DNA from: Bimastos eiseni | Taxonomy: Eukaryota; Annelida; Clitellata; Crassiclitellata; Lumbricidae | Direction of reading: 5' to 3' | NCBI GenBank assembly: GCA_959347315.1 | Contig: OY365819.1 | Coordinates: forward strand, 21,842,589-21,906,588 | Length of the DNA: 64,000 bases | Shown here: in pieces, positions 28,965 through 41,700 of the stretch | Layout of the letters: each line of letters starts with the position of its first letter | How positions within the stretch are numbered: position 1 is the first letter of the stretch | Made by a program: the position numbers and the translations under genes | Notes under the pieces: model-generated | The model's database searches: none | What the model saw: only the letters and a program-made list of their open reading frames with translations | Told to the model about the DNA's origin: nothing

Positions 28965-30208
28965 TAAATCGCCATTGGCTAAATGACGAGAGTTTGAAGA
29001 AGGTGAGGCAAGATAATGTCGTAGATTTTGTTTTGAATCTGAGGGATTGGATTCGTGCGACCCTTGCAATTGTAAACAAAAATGAGGCAACTGAGAAGAC
29101 AAATTCGAAATTGTGGTACGATATCAATGCACGTAATGTAACTTTCGAAGAAGGCGAGAAGGTCTTGGTTCTGTTGCCACTTATTGGGAAACCGCTGCTT
29201 GCAAAATATGCGGGGCCTTACGTAATAGAGAAACGGTTGGGAGACGTTGATTACGTGGTTAGTACGCCGGATAGGCGGAAAGCTAAACGGGTGGTTCGCG
29301 TGAATCTGTTGAAAAAGTACATGGATCGCGACCCAGACCAGAGTGCAAGTGTGAATTTGGCTGTGGCAGTTAAAGGGAATGAGGAGTTACAGGGTAACAG
29401 TTTTCTTCGTCACGTTGCTCTAGCGCATTTAGAGTCGGATAAACAACTTGAATTGTCACAATTGTTGCTTGATTATGGGGAGGTTTTTGATGATCGACCG
29501 GGGAAAACAAACCTAATTGATGATAATATCGAGTTGATGCCGGGCGTGAGACCCGTGCGACAGTCGGCGCACCGGTTACACCCAGAGAAATTTCGGTGGG
29601 TCGATTACGAAATTTCTCGGCTGTTGAATTGGGGCATTATTGAGGAATCGGTGAGTCCGTGGGCGGCTCCGATAGTGATCGTTCCGAAATCAGATGGCAC
29701 TGGACGACTATGTGCAGATTTCCGGAAGCTAAATTCGGTTACCGTGGCGGATCCGTTCCCAATGCCTCGCATTGATGCATTGTTGGACAAACTTGGTGGT
29801 GCAAAATACATGACCAAGTTGGATATGACCAAGGGATACTGGCAGATCCCTTTACATCCGTCGGCGATTCTATTGACGGGATTTGTAACGCCGCATGGTC
29901 ACTATCAATGGAAATTTTTAGCATTCGGGTTACGAAATGCTCCGGCAACGTTTAGCCGGCTTGTGCGAAAATTGTTCCAGGGGCTGGATTCGTTCTGTGA
30001 TGCGTATCTCGATGATATCATCATTTTCAGTCGGAATTGGTCGGATCACTTGTTGCAGTTGAAGCAAATTTTTCGGAGATTGGTTCATGCTAAACTAAAG
30101 CTTAACGTTAAGAAATGTGTTTTCGCGAATACCGAACTTGATTTCTTGGGTCATCATGTTGGGTTGAATTGTATTAAACCCAGGTTGCAGAAAGTTGAAG
30201 CTCAATAG
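28961..30208 (+). pseudogene. Integrase C-terminus (GPY/F) plus reverse transcriptase
   Basis: Roughly the first 115 codons are the end of integrase, with a GPY/F module (YAGPYVIEKRLGDVDYVV). After a linker comes a gypsy-type RT with LCADFRKLN, TKLDMTKGYWQIPL, AFGLRNAPATFSRLV and the catalytic AYLDDIIIFS (YLDD), ending in the thumb (LDFLGHHVG). TAG at 30,206 closes the frame one frameshift before RNase H. The integrase-to-RT join inside one frame, with no RNase H between them, directly shows the inverted domain order. The role of RT is to copy element RNA into DNA. Confidence 0.9.
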
Positions 30209-30805
30209 TGTTTCTGCAACCAACTAACAAGAAACAGGTACAATCCTTGTTAGGAGCAGCTGGTTACTACCGGAAGTATTTGGCAAATTACGCTGAACTA
30301 ACGTTGCCATTAACTGCGCTATGTAAGAAGAATGTGGTTTTCCGATGGACTGAGGCAGCGAATAAGTCTTTTCTGGATTTGAAGTCGAGGCTGGCTTCGC
30401 GTCCAATTTTGAGGGCGCCGGATTATGAAAAACCGTTCATTTTGGCTGTAGATGCGTCTCAAAATTGTGTGGGAGCGTGTTTGTTGCAGGTTGACTCTGA
30501 CGTGGAACATCCAATTTGCTACTTTAGCCGGAAGTTACGGAAGCACGAACTCAACTATTCGACAGTCGAAAAGGAGGCTTTGGCGCTGTTGACTGCTGTG
30601 CGGGCGTGCAGTGTATTTTGGATCGGCACCTGTCACTGTATACACTGACCACAGTCCGCTCCAGTTCCTACACGCCATGAAGAACTCAAACCAAAAACTT
30701 TTACGCTGGAGTTTGGAGCTTCAGGAGTTCTCCCTTGACATTCGCCACAAACCATGAAAAGAAAATCATTTGCCAGACTTGTTAAGTCGTCCGTCGCCAG
30801 CATAA
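30208..30805 (+). pseudogene. RNase H domain, Pol C-terminus
   Basis: The frame starts with the RT-connection motif KKQVQSLLGAAGYYRKYL. RNase H follows, with FILAVDASQNCVGACLLQ (first Asp), a Glu helix NYSTVEKEALALL and, after a frameshift near 30,620, [10 protein letters not shown] (Asp). A TGA at 30,755-30,757 interrupts the C-terminal segment, and the frame ends at TAA 30,803. No integrase follows, unlike standard gypsy elements. Confidence 0.85.
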
Positions 30806-31370
30806 GCTGTTGTTGGGGCGAATTATGGACGTGTTGGGCTGGGGAAGTTGTATATGTTCTGTCGAGTGAGCAGTTGTTCGACATATGGTGTTTCCGTTCT
30901 TTTCGCGCAGTGTTTAGGGATTGACATTGCCGTGTATATTATTATTAGTTGGACAGGTAACTATTGTTGCATCCTAAGGTGGTTGAATACTAACCTTTAG
31001 GTCGTATCGTTTAAGGGTTGTTGTTGATATGCGCCAGAGGTCGAAAACGCTGAAGTTTTCTTCTGCTGTTGTTGTGGGGACTGTTAGGTGCGGGTGCATT
31101 GACTATGATCTGGGACCATCCTAGAGCAGGTGCGTTGGTCGTAGACTCGTAGGCACAAGGTGTAGCGAAGAACCAAAGCGGGCCTACGATGTGTACAGAG
31201 GTGTACATAGAGTGCACATTAGGTTATCTGCTGTGTATATAAGGCTGTGCAATGAGAGTTTCTGGGAGTGTTGGATCAGATAGTTAAGGAGTGACGTCGC
31301 GTAGCAGGCTCGTTGCTGTTTCGGGTAGCTACGTCGTAGTTAAGGCTGACCAACATCTCCAGTTGTTAAA
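30806..31370 (+). promoter_or_regulatory. Putative 3' LTR region with TATA box
   Basis: This is non-coding sequence directly after the pol stop. It begins with tgttgttgggg (30,810-30,820) and contains gtgtatataaggc near 31,222-31,234, a good TATA box. AATAAA lies downstream near 31,579. The position fits a 3' LTR (TG start, U3 promoter, R). There is no second copy in the window to define the LTR ends, so limits are inferred. Confidence 0.4.
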
Positions 31371-32582
31371 AAGACTAAGTGTCTACGTTTGACCTTAGTA
31401 TTTGCGCTTCTAGGCCGAGTAAAGGACCGTCTGAGTTGTTTTCTGTTGACTGCTGTCGGTAGTGCGTCCCTTCCGTGCTTCCGCACTTCGTTTCTACGAA
31501 CGTTTGTATAGGTTGTGTCTTTGTTATGGCAAAAGAAATGCAGCATAACAATATGTACATATATAGTATGTTGCAAAGTAATAAAAGCATATACAATAAT
31601 ATCACTAATATTTTACTTTTATCAACAATGTCAACACTCAAATTTGCCTTCAATTGAGAAACATCAATTATATTAATTGTTCTAAATCAACAAAATGTAA
31701 CAGTTTTATCAACTGATTTCAGTCGTTTGGTCGATTGCTCATGTAATTCACAATGACATTCACCAACCCTGAATGAGCGATCATTCTTCTAGTGTTATTT
31801 TCTATCTGCATCTACGAAGATGATGCGAATCTGAGATTTACTGGAGTACACAAGTGCACAAGATTCAATGCCCACAATGTTAAACCTAACCAACGGTCAT
31901 TAAAATTCCCAGCAAATGAAAACAATGACGAAAATTGTACAAAGTTCATATTTGCAGCATCGCATTGGAGTCTCACAGATGGTTGACATTGTACAGCAAC
32001 GAATTTAACTCAAATTGACATACACACACACATACAAATCTGTGCATATGTACAAATCTGTGCATATGTATGCATAATCGGTAGGACAGCCACTCATTAC
32101 AAATTTGCACAAATTCCTAGCCATTTACAGCTAGGTTTTCTTTCATAGACACACCAAAAAGAAAGCTCCTGCACAGCTGTAATTTTAATTAGATATTTAT
32201 ATAGTGCCATTTTCAGATAAACCAATCAGAGGTACTCCAAAAGTGAACTCTTAAACTCTGCAGTAAACAATTGAAATCTGGCATTTATAGTATTGAATAC
32301 AAATCTTATAAACATGTTTGCATATTCAAGCCACGATAGTCATCAATAACTGGACAACACAACTCACAAATTCTTGTATGGAAAATTCTCCTAATACTCT
32401 ATACATAATCAAAGACACAAGTTCAGCCAAATATTAGCAAAATCCATAAAATTCGCACAGTAATGTCACATGATAAACAAAATAATGCATGGTAGCTGTA
32501 AGGCGCGCGTCATTTACTGGAATATTATACTGCACTATAATGCGTTGGGCAACTATGATTTGTCGATTGGGGAGCGGATCTT
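31371..32582. other. Spacer between retrotransposon and POR 3' end
   Basis: I see no coding gene here. The part next to 32,583 should be the POR 3' untranslated region on the minus strand; a possible ATTAAA signal in that sense lies near 32,173. Small tandem repeats are present: an 18-bp unit twice at 32,033-32,068 (tacaaatctgtgcatatg) next to a short CA run. AATAAA on the plus strand at about 31,579 may belong to the retrotransposon. Confidence 0.5.
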
Positions 32583-32727
32583 TCAACTCCAAACATCGCA
32601 GGAGTAACGTCCCCTTGACCTCAGTTTCTTCAGATAATCTTGTGCAGCCATGGAATCCATTTTGCCATACGAGGCTATTACTTTCTGAAGCACTTCATCC
32701 ACGTCGTGAGCCATGTGTCGAGCATCC
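32583..32727 (-). CDS. POR coding exon 13: C-terminus
   Basis: The last exon begins DARHMAHDV, continues [18 protein letters not shown] and stops at TGA 32,583-32,585. The penultimate Trp stacks on FAD and gates NADPH in this family. Acceptor is TAG before 32,727. A tandem 15-bp repeat (gatcaatcagcagac) lies just upstream in the intron at 32,747-32,785. Confidence 0.95.
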
Positions 32728-35700
32728 CTACGCACACATACACAATCGATCAATCAGCAGACGATCAATCAACAGACGATCAACAAGATTTGCTTGACTG
32801 TCAACATCACAGAATAGCGTTGTCATCGTGATTGTTGAAACTTATCTAAAAGGGTGGCTTCATGAGAAACTAATTGGAAGCCCTCTCTAAACAGAATAAA
32901 TGTGAAAGTCTGGTTCTAAGAAGATTCGATTCATCACTCAGCAAACAGAGCTCAGGTAATTCACATACTCATTCACTTCTGATTCAGTTTCAACTTTTAA
33001 CTAAAGAGCAAACCTAACAAAGACCAACCGCTTAGTCGTGGCTACATGGCAATTGATCATTTGCCTCTGGACATTACCAGGTGATTTGCATCACATTTCC
33101 AGACACTCTCAAAGGTTTTGTGTCAGTTCATTTTCTCTTAACCTTCATCTTTTCTCAACATGCCAGTTAGTAACTCTCTCCTGCTTATCATCATCACCTT
33201 CCATTGCTTCTTATACTTCAATTGACAATTTGTCAGGATGAGGATTACTTAGAGAATTCGTTAATCATCTGTGCAGCTGGTCATCATAGGCTGTAAATTT
33301 TCATCTTCATAGCAGAAAGCCTGATACCATCTGGTGAGCAAGGCAAGCAGTTAGTATACAAATGATTTCAACAGACAGAGAAGGGGAAGGAGAAAGGGTG
33401 ACAGCAAGAGAGAGACACAGAGAAAGAGATGACATAATAGCATCTAAACATTATTCCCACCATTGCTCAGGAAACTCACCCACAGACATATAGATGTCCG
33501 CCTTGATCCAAAATGTTCCAGATTTCTTCTCCATTTTCCGACAGAAGATGCTGAACATAAACCTTCTCCTGCTGATCGCGAGAGAAGGCAACGTACAACT
33601 TGGTCAAAGCTCCGTCGTCTTTAAACTTCTTCAGTTCGTCTTCGTAGATGTAGTCCTCATCTTTACGACGACATCCAAAGTACAAAATAGTTTCACCGAT
33701 GGGTTTCCCTGCATAACAAAAATAAACCCATAAACTACTTAGTAAAATCACTGGCAGCTACACATAGGTTTCATATTACTAGCTTCATTCAGAGTTAACG
33801 AATATCATTATTATTAATTAAATTCGTAACGCACACAGTCATACCAAAATATGAATCTGAGGCACAGACAGTCATACGTCAGGAGACGATGCACTTAAAT
33901 TTCCTAATCTGTAAGAGCCAATAAGAAAGTGAGTTTTGAGTTACTTTTGAAGGCATGAAGTGAATTTGAGCTATGAAGGCAGTCAATTCCACTCCTTAGA
34001 AGCAGAGGCATGGAATGCATGAAAGCCCATAACTGTTCTGCATCGTGGCTCAACTAAAAGACAAAGGTGATGATAGCAGGCTATGAGGAGGGATGTAAGA
34101 AGTTAGGAAAGCATGAGAATAGGTAGATGAACTGGTGATGAGAGCTTTGGAGGTCAAACAAGTCAATTTAAATTTTAAATGTGCCCAGTTGAGGCAGCAA
34201 AGTGCAATGCTGCCAAGAAGTCATAAATTCATCAATAAGCTGTGACAACCTGAGCAACCTACGATAATTTCTGAGAAAACATGTTGACCACTAGGGACAT
34301 GCATACACGTCCCAAATTTGGTTTGCTGGGACGCTAGGGACGTGTATACACATCCCAAAAGTAACTGCCGCTCAGAGGTCATTCAGTGTGGCACTAATAT
34401 TTCCTATTGCATATAAATGATAGTGGACATGTGCTGCTACGTACTGAATGCATGTAAGATTATTCTAGACTATTTTTGGCACTGTCAGAGTGACTACAAA
34501 CAGAATGAATAATGTGTCTGTGTTGACGTCGGCCATCTTAATTTTTCAAATTGCGGCACAGTGTAAGAATTATTTCTTACATCGTGTCTTACGGTAAACC
34601 AAATAAATAAAACATAATAATATGTAAAAAAGAATGGTTAGTTGTTAGGATATATTAGGATATTGTCAGGATAATTGGAAGGATCTGTGGAATTTATTTT
34701 GCCTAGTGAATGTACAAATGGTGGTTGCTAGACTGTGTTGCATGCTAACACGAGTTTGCTAAGGCCGTGGCCTAGTCTTTCCTTAAAACTATTTACTGCT
34801 CATGACGAGATTTTTTGTGCTATCCTCACGAATCGGATGTTATCCTATCAACTGCAACCAAAGAGAGCCTGCAGGAAGCGTGTGGTTTATACCAAGCCTG
34901 GAAGACGCATCGAAACGTGTATTTTTTGCAACACTTGCCTCTAACAGCCTGTCCCTAACAATGCTTCAAACAGTTTCAAGCACAGCATCTAGTATTATTC
35001 GAGGCCTCACAGTGTGGCATTTACGCAAACGCACAAAAGGATGTTATTTTTAATTCTTCAACCAAAAGAATGCAGAAAAATACGAAAAGCAAAATTTCTA
35101 AATTTAGGCCTAAGCCTAGTTGCCGTGCCTGGCTAATAAGTGTGTCAGCGGTCAAAGTGTTAAAAGATAAATAACAGAAATGGGTAAAAATTATATTGTT
35201 TTCAATTCCATCATCATGTCCCACCAGATACCTAATGTATCATGTATTCTTGGAGTCCTAATTTGAAGTTGCAGGCATTGATTAATTAAGCAAGTTATGG
35301 AAATATCTTAATGAGAAATGCAATAGATGAAAGAATCAAAGGTTTATATATAAACCACACTTAATTTTTATACTCTAAAAACGTTCGTGGTCCAAAGAAC
35401 AACAATTCCGGACGAAATTAACTTTACCTCATGATTTCTTAAGTTAGCCATGACAAGTCCAACATCTTCATAGAATTAAAACTTTACTATTTAGTTTTCA
35501 CCAAATATAAATCAAAATCATTAATTTCAATCCAAACAGGGCAATATCAAACCCAGTTTTCATTTAATGAGAATCTGTTATGGCATCCTCATGCAGTCTC
35601 AAATAAAGAAATATACTGAAATTTAATTGGTTGTCAATAGCTCCTAAGATTCTAATCAAAATAAAACGATTCTGATTTTAACTGCTTTATGAAGACGAAA

Positions 35701-38700
35701 TGTATGACCAGTGAGTCAAACGAAGTCTAAGTGTAATGTTAACCTTCTGTTTTGACACTGTTACGTTCCTGGATGAATCCCCGGAAAGGTGCCAGTCCAG
35801 TTCCAGGGCCAATCATTATGACCGGCACAGACGGTTTGAAGGGCAGACGGAACTGGGATTTCCGTACAAATATTGGAACGGTTGGTTCTGAGGCTTTACT
35901 TGGATTCTTCTCCTTCAGCCATCCAGTGGCAACACCTTCCATGTGACGCTTTGTCAGCGTGTCATACTCGACCAACACAGCTGTCACTGCTATGATGTTC
36001 GGATTCACCTGTCGCACAGAAATTGTCAAGACACACTGGCATCATAATGTAACCATAGCTATTCATTGACAGAAAGAGTCATATAAATCAATCATCTCCT
36101 TCAATGCAATCAATCAAAGTTCCTGATGGTTAACAGCTGCATTTGATCCTACTCGTTAAGCAGAAACAACATTACCATGCACATCAGCAACTTCTTGATT
36201 CACACAGAAGATACATTTTGACAAAATCACACTGAAACACAATTTTTACAGGTAATATTTAAAGATAATAGGAAGGGTAATTATAATAAACACTGAACAC
36301 TTAAGCATGAAGAAGATCAGTGCATCTCTCACCTTCGGTGATGATGAAATGGAGTAGTAGCGAGCTTGGAGTTTAGGCAGCAGTTCACAGATGTGATCAA
36401 TCGGTGGCTTAACAGAAGGCAGGTCTTCCAACACATGTAGAATTGTCCGATGATTGTTAATTATCCAGTCATGATACAACTCCTTAGAATTAACACAACA
36501 ACCCAGAGTAGAGGCAACACTCATAACAGTCGCTCCATGAAAGGACAATAAACCGTTGACCGGTAGAAACCGACATCGTCTTCATTTTACACTCAATTTT
36601 ATTGGAATCAGAACAGAGCACAATCTTTAAGCCTGACAAGAGGTTATAAGCTTGCAAATAGTCATGACAACACTTCTTTCCACTTTGATGAATATTCAAG
36701 AGCTAAAACTAACCTTTCCCTCTGCTGAAGGTTGAGAAAGCTTAAGCAGAAGCTCTTTTTCAGCAGGATCTGCTGCATACTCGGACAGTTCCTTAAGGAC
36801 GTTTGTCCTCGGACAAGATGTGATGTCCAAATAGTGCAACAGTGCTGTTCGGTATGTCGTGGGACAAGGAAATGGATGCCTCTTACTTGCATCCTCTAGA
36901 AAACAAATTGGATGTGTCATTGGAATTGAAATTGGAGTCGTTGAACAACTACATGCCATGATCTGTCAACTGTTTCTACAATTTCATACACATATCTTTT
37001 CCTATTCAGCTATATCTTAACATTGCACCGCTGTTGTGGGTGACCCCTCCTTCGTTCCTTCCCTCCCCCTCCTACATGAGGGATTCATTCCAGCTTAAAG
37101 GAGAGAAAGAGAGTGAGTGAGTGAGTGAGAGACATACAGAGAAACAGACAGAAACAGACAGAGAGACAGACAGAGAGAGAGACATGGTGCTGCTGCTGTA
37201 GATTTCTACAATATATACTAATATTCTTGACACAGTGGTAGCAGTTGATTTCTTCTATGCATGTGGGTATACTTGTTGATAGTAGAGATCTTCACTTGTT
37301 GGCACTTGTAAACACAAAACACATCAACCACACTTCTCCATAATATACTCAACAGATACCAGACAATAAGCAGAAGTCTATTTCCGGTGAGTCAATTAGC
37401 ACTATGCACTGAGGACTTGAAAACAACAAGATGATGGCAATGATTTGGGTGAAGCAATTCAGAATTGACTGAAGCCGTTGTATTCGGAACTTCATTAGGA
37501 CCGCATGGACAGCATCAGAGAAGTCCTAGCAATGATTTCTCAACAGAATCCTCTGTGACGCCGATTTGCATTGTACCTTTTACTATATACATCATATTCA
37601 CACACAACAGTTAACACAAAATTAATACACACATACACAAATATATAACATAGCTATGTAGAAACTTAAAAATACATCCACACAACAAATAAATATTTAC
37701 AACTTAGGTCAAGCAACTTTTCCAAAACCAATGAACAGACATAAATTTACCATCAACATTTGTCAAAGTGAAAGCCAGTCCGAGGTCAGCATCGAGTCGT
37801 TTGCCTAGCTTCTCAACCAGTTCGATGCTATTGACTGGATAGACGGCCACGTGATCTCCAGCATCATAGCGAATCTTAGACCCAGTTATGTCAAACTCGA
37901 TGTGCATGCAAGATCTGTCACCCGACTTATGAAGTTCTCGATGTAAGTGCACTGGCGCAAGGAAAGGATTCTTCGCATCATACGGACTAATTTTCAAACA
38001 CGAATGCAAACAACGTACACATGTAACTTGCAGTAAAAATAAGCCATGCACTTCTAAGTGTTATATCCACCAAATACATTAGATTAATATCTTTATTATT
38101 GGCCAAAAACATGTCCATAGTCTTCAAACTACCTCAGCAATAACAGCTACGATGGTGCAATTCACCAGCAATTTAGAGCCATGATGTTTTTAAAGCTGTG
38201 TTTAATTTGATGATGCAGAAGCATCAGGAAGTAGTTTACATACCTACACAAGACTGCACTGTATATAATCAAGACATGACTCCACATCCTATATTAAGAC
38301 ACTATATCTGCGTTTCACAATCTTTTTTTAGCCATGGAACCCCTTTAGATCTTACATATTCTGTTGCAGGTAGTACAGACGCTTTAGAATGCAAACAATT
38401 ATACTGCAGGCTTAGGGCTAGATTAGATTAATAATAACACTATTATTGACGATAATGACAAAGAAATTCTCTTTCACATCACATTGAGTTATGCACAGAT
38501 GTTGAACAATAAGCCTCTATTAGTTCACATTAAAGCTTAATACGTAACCATTGTATTCACCTCATGGAACCCTAGGGTTACACAGAACACAGTTTGGAAA
38601 ACGCTGTACTACCATATATACTCGTGAATAAGTCGCATAATTTTGGAAATTTTTCATAATGCGAAGTTGGGGGTATGACTTATACTTGGACCACACTAAA

Positions 38701-41700
38701 ATGTCATGTGTCCAATGTCACATGACAGTAGAGCAGAATCCGCTAGCGAATGTAAAAATTTTCCCGGCATAAAAGCTAGCAAATATACAGTTTATAAAAA
38801 TTTGGTACCATCATAACTCTTGTATTATGTGTTATTTAAAGTTACTATTTGATGAAACTACATTTTGTACACAAATTCTAGCAAAAACGGCATTTTGTTT
38901 ACTGGCAAAACTTACCTTGTTCATGCTTCTTTACTCCCATCTTTCAAACATGAGGCAAGCCATTAAAATTGTTATAGCGCAATAATACCAACTATAGCGC
39001 AACATTATCATTAGGCCTGAAATTCCTACAGGTAAATTTCAAAATGAAAAATGTAACATTTGAGAGGACAGTATACATAATCAGTTATTTCTGTTGGCCG
39101 CATTCAACTTCACTGATAATATTGCAGGTATGAAGTTTTAAACTATAGTGCTATATAACACAACAATGTTGACTCTATGTATTTATGCTCTATGCAGTCT
39201 TCCTCTAATTTACAATAATATTTTATCTCATCTCCAATTTATTGACAAACTGCAAAACGTACAAAGTCCACATCAAAAAATTAATCTTTTTAATATATAG
39301 AAATTAATACTTTATTTATCAAACAATAATTCAAAGGCCATTTTTAGGTGGGTCAAAAGATTTATTCAAGCTTTACAACTAAACGCATTGGTGCGAAATT
39401 CAAACACGTGTCGTGTGTCAGATGAAGGCAGAAATGCGGCCACAACTTATATACGGATCAATGCAATTTCTCACTTTCCTAGCCCAAAACTTAGGGGGCG
39501 ACTTATACACGACGGCGACTTATTCATGAGTATTTACGGTATATCAAGCATCTTCCTCCCTACAGTCCTATGCCACATATTAGATTAATCTTTCATTGTT
39601 ACTAAATGAGCAGAATGCAAACAACACTCACGGCTTTTGATTTCTGAATGAGCCAAGACGCACTGGTTCCCCAGAGAAAAGTTTCTCTTCTTCTGAGAAA
39701 TCCTTATGAATCGACAGAGAATACAGTCTGATGCTAAAATTCCAAACCATCGTTACTCAATATCTCAGCTGTTATAATTCCATCCCATGTAAAGTTAAAG
39801 CATCAAAAACATTTATGCTAGCCAACTAGCAATAACATGTGCAATTATTTTAACTTCTAGATTAGTGTTCCCAACCCTTTTGGTACCAAGGCACATTTAA
39901 GATCTTTGGAAATTCAGACGGCACACCATATATTGAACTAAAACCAATTTTGCATGTTTAATTTTGAGCAATTTTATAGTTATTTCATAAGCTGAGCATT
40001 ATAAATCTTGCTTTTAAGCATTTTCCATCTGAAAAAGTAGGCTCAATTTAAAGTTTTACAAAATTTTCAAAATATATTAGAGTAGAGTAGACAAATGTTT
40101 TTATTTTAACTGTTTAGAACAGACTGAAATGCAACATCTACAATTTTACACTTACAATGTTAAATATAAACTGATTGTAAACTGTGTGAGTTATTAATGT
40201 CAATGTGATAATTAAGTCCTTTAATGAATAACCTTTAACGAAACCTTTGCCATTGGCTCGGGGAACCTAGTAGAGGAGTTGGTGAACCCCGCGGCCACCT
40301 TTTCCCTGGTCTCCAGGGCCAAAAACCTGTCTCAGGACCCCCAAGGAAAGTTTCCTTCTCAGTTGCATGTCAACGAAAAACACACTTTTGGCTTCATTCG
40401 AATATGATTTTATTTTGTATTAGCATTTAGTGTGCTGCGGCACATCGGTTGACAATCACTGTTCTAAATCCTCCTCTTCCAGATGGCATCAACACAAAAT
40501 GTGCTGCAAATTGCCAGGCTTTAAGCAATTGGTGATATGTAGTTTTAATGCTGCATCTCTCAGTCAAGCATTGTCAGCCAATGACAGATTTCACAAAACC
40601 TTTTCAGATTCTGTATAATCTGCAATGACAGTCTTCGTTCTGAATCAGATGGATTCCCCATCCTAATGGTCGCTGCCATAAAGAATTTACCTGACATCTT
40701 CTCCAATAATTGCAATTCCAAAGTGTTCACAGACAGCTGGCCAGAATTTTTCCCGCCATGTAATGAAATCTTCCTCAATGCTAAAATGGAAAAAGTGAAA
40801 AATCCATTTCTACTTGAAATGGATTCACAGCCAATAGCCAACTGAAATAATAATTCACTTCAAAGAACTCTTATATTAAATCATAATACCAACAATAATT
40901 ATCAATTAAAATTACAATATTGTCAATACTAGTTTCAATCCAACACAATCCAATCCAATTCACAAACTGATCCATAACTCTCATAAACTACTGTAACACA
41001 ATGTTCTGAAGCATCCATCTTTGAACATTAAAAAAATCAGACATTTGTTAATGAACTCAATCAAAGGAACCATACTTGGCATCATCATCTCCTGTTCCAA
41101 GTTCATAAATCCTGATTGCTCCAAGCTCTTCCAGTCTTCTATCGACATATTTACCCATTGCATTGAAATGCTCGTAAGTTTTGTTTCCCAAACCAAACAC
41201 CTGTAAACAGTACAGTCTAATGAAGGGGGAGGATTACCTTGTGATTTCATTTAAAAATAAAACAAATCACATAGCAACAACAGATCAGTTATTAAAATTG
41301 TAACTTCTATAGCAGACAAGAAAATTATGCTTTTTACAGCCTAATTAACTTCTTACTCCTCCAATTGAATGATCACAAAACTAAGCATGTTGTCACCACA
41401 GATTGGTACCAACAAGGGCATGTAAACAAGTGTCTAACCTTTACTTTATTAACTTGGGCATTAGACCTTTAAAAGTGACCACCTTCTTCTCGCACAGTTC
41501 CATACATTACTCGCTAAACAATTGCTTATTCAGACCAAGGTCAAAGATGACATCACACTCACAACATAGTTAACTCCTTCCAATTGCGTACCACCGTCCT
41601 GCAGCCAATCGTAGAACTCCTGTGCGTTGTCCGTTGGATCCCCTTCTCCATAAGTTGCCAAAATAAAAATTGCCAGTGAATTGGTGATCTCAGGAAGTCT

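Larger units (their letters stand above)
27236..31370 (+). mobile_element. Degenerate Gmr1-like Ty3/gypsy LTR retrotransposon (IN before RT)
   Basis: Domains in order on the plus strand are: Gag CCHC zinc knuckle (27,353), retropepsin (DSG, 27,58x), integrase HHCC zinc finger and DDE core (28,27x-28,80x), integrase GPY/F module (about 29,205-29,315), reverse transcriptase (29,5xx-30,205, YLDD) and RNase H (30,208-30,805). In ordinary Ty3/gypsy elements integrase follows RNase H. Integrase upstream of a gypsy-type RT is the arrangement known for the Gmr1-like group. At least four frameshifts and an internal stop make it non-functional. No 5' LTR and almost no gag are present, and the satellite lies only about 200 bp upstream. 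The 3' boundary is a guess based on non-coding sequence with a TATA box after the pol stop. Confidence 0.88.

Noticed and set aside
32489..32831. Plus-strand frames over 32,489-32,831, 33,494-33,733 and 35,752-35,946
   Set aside because: They are antisense shadows of POR exons 13, 12 and 11, which match the enzyme family in the other strand.
40560..40841. 93-codon minus-strand frame overlapping POR exon 6
   Set aside because: It reads the exon in the wrong frame; the correct frame gives [12 protein letters not shown] with proper splice sites.
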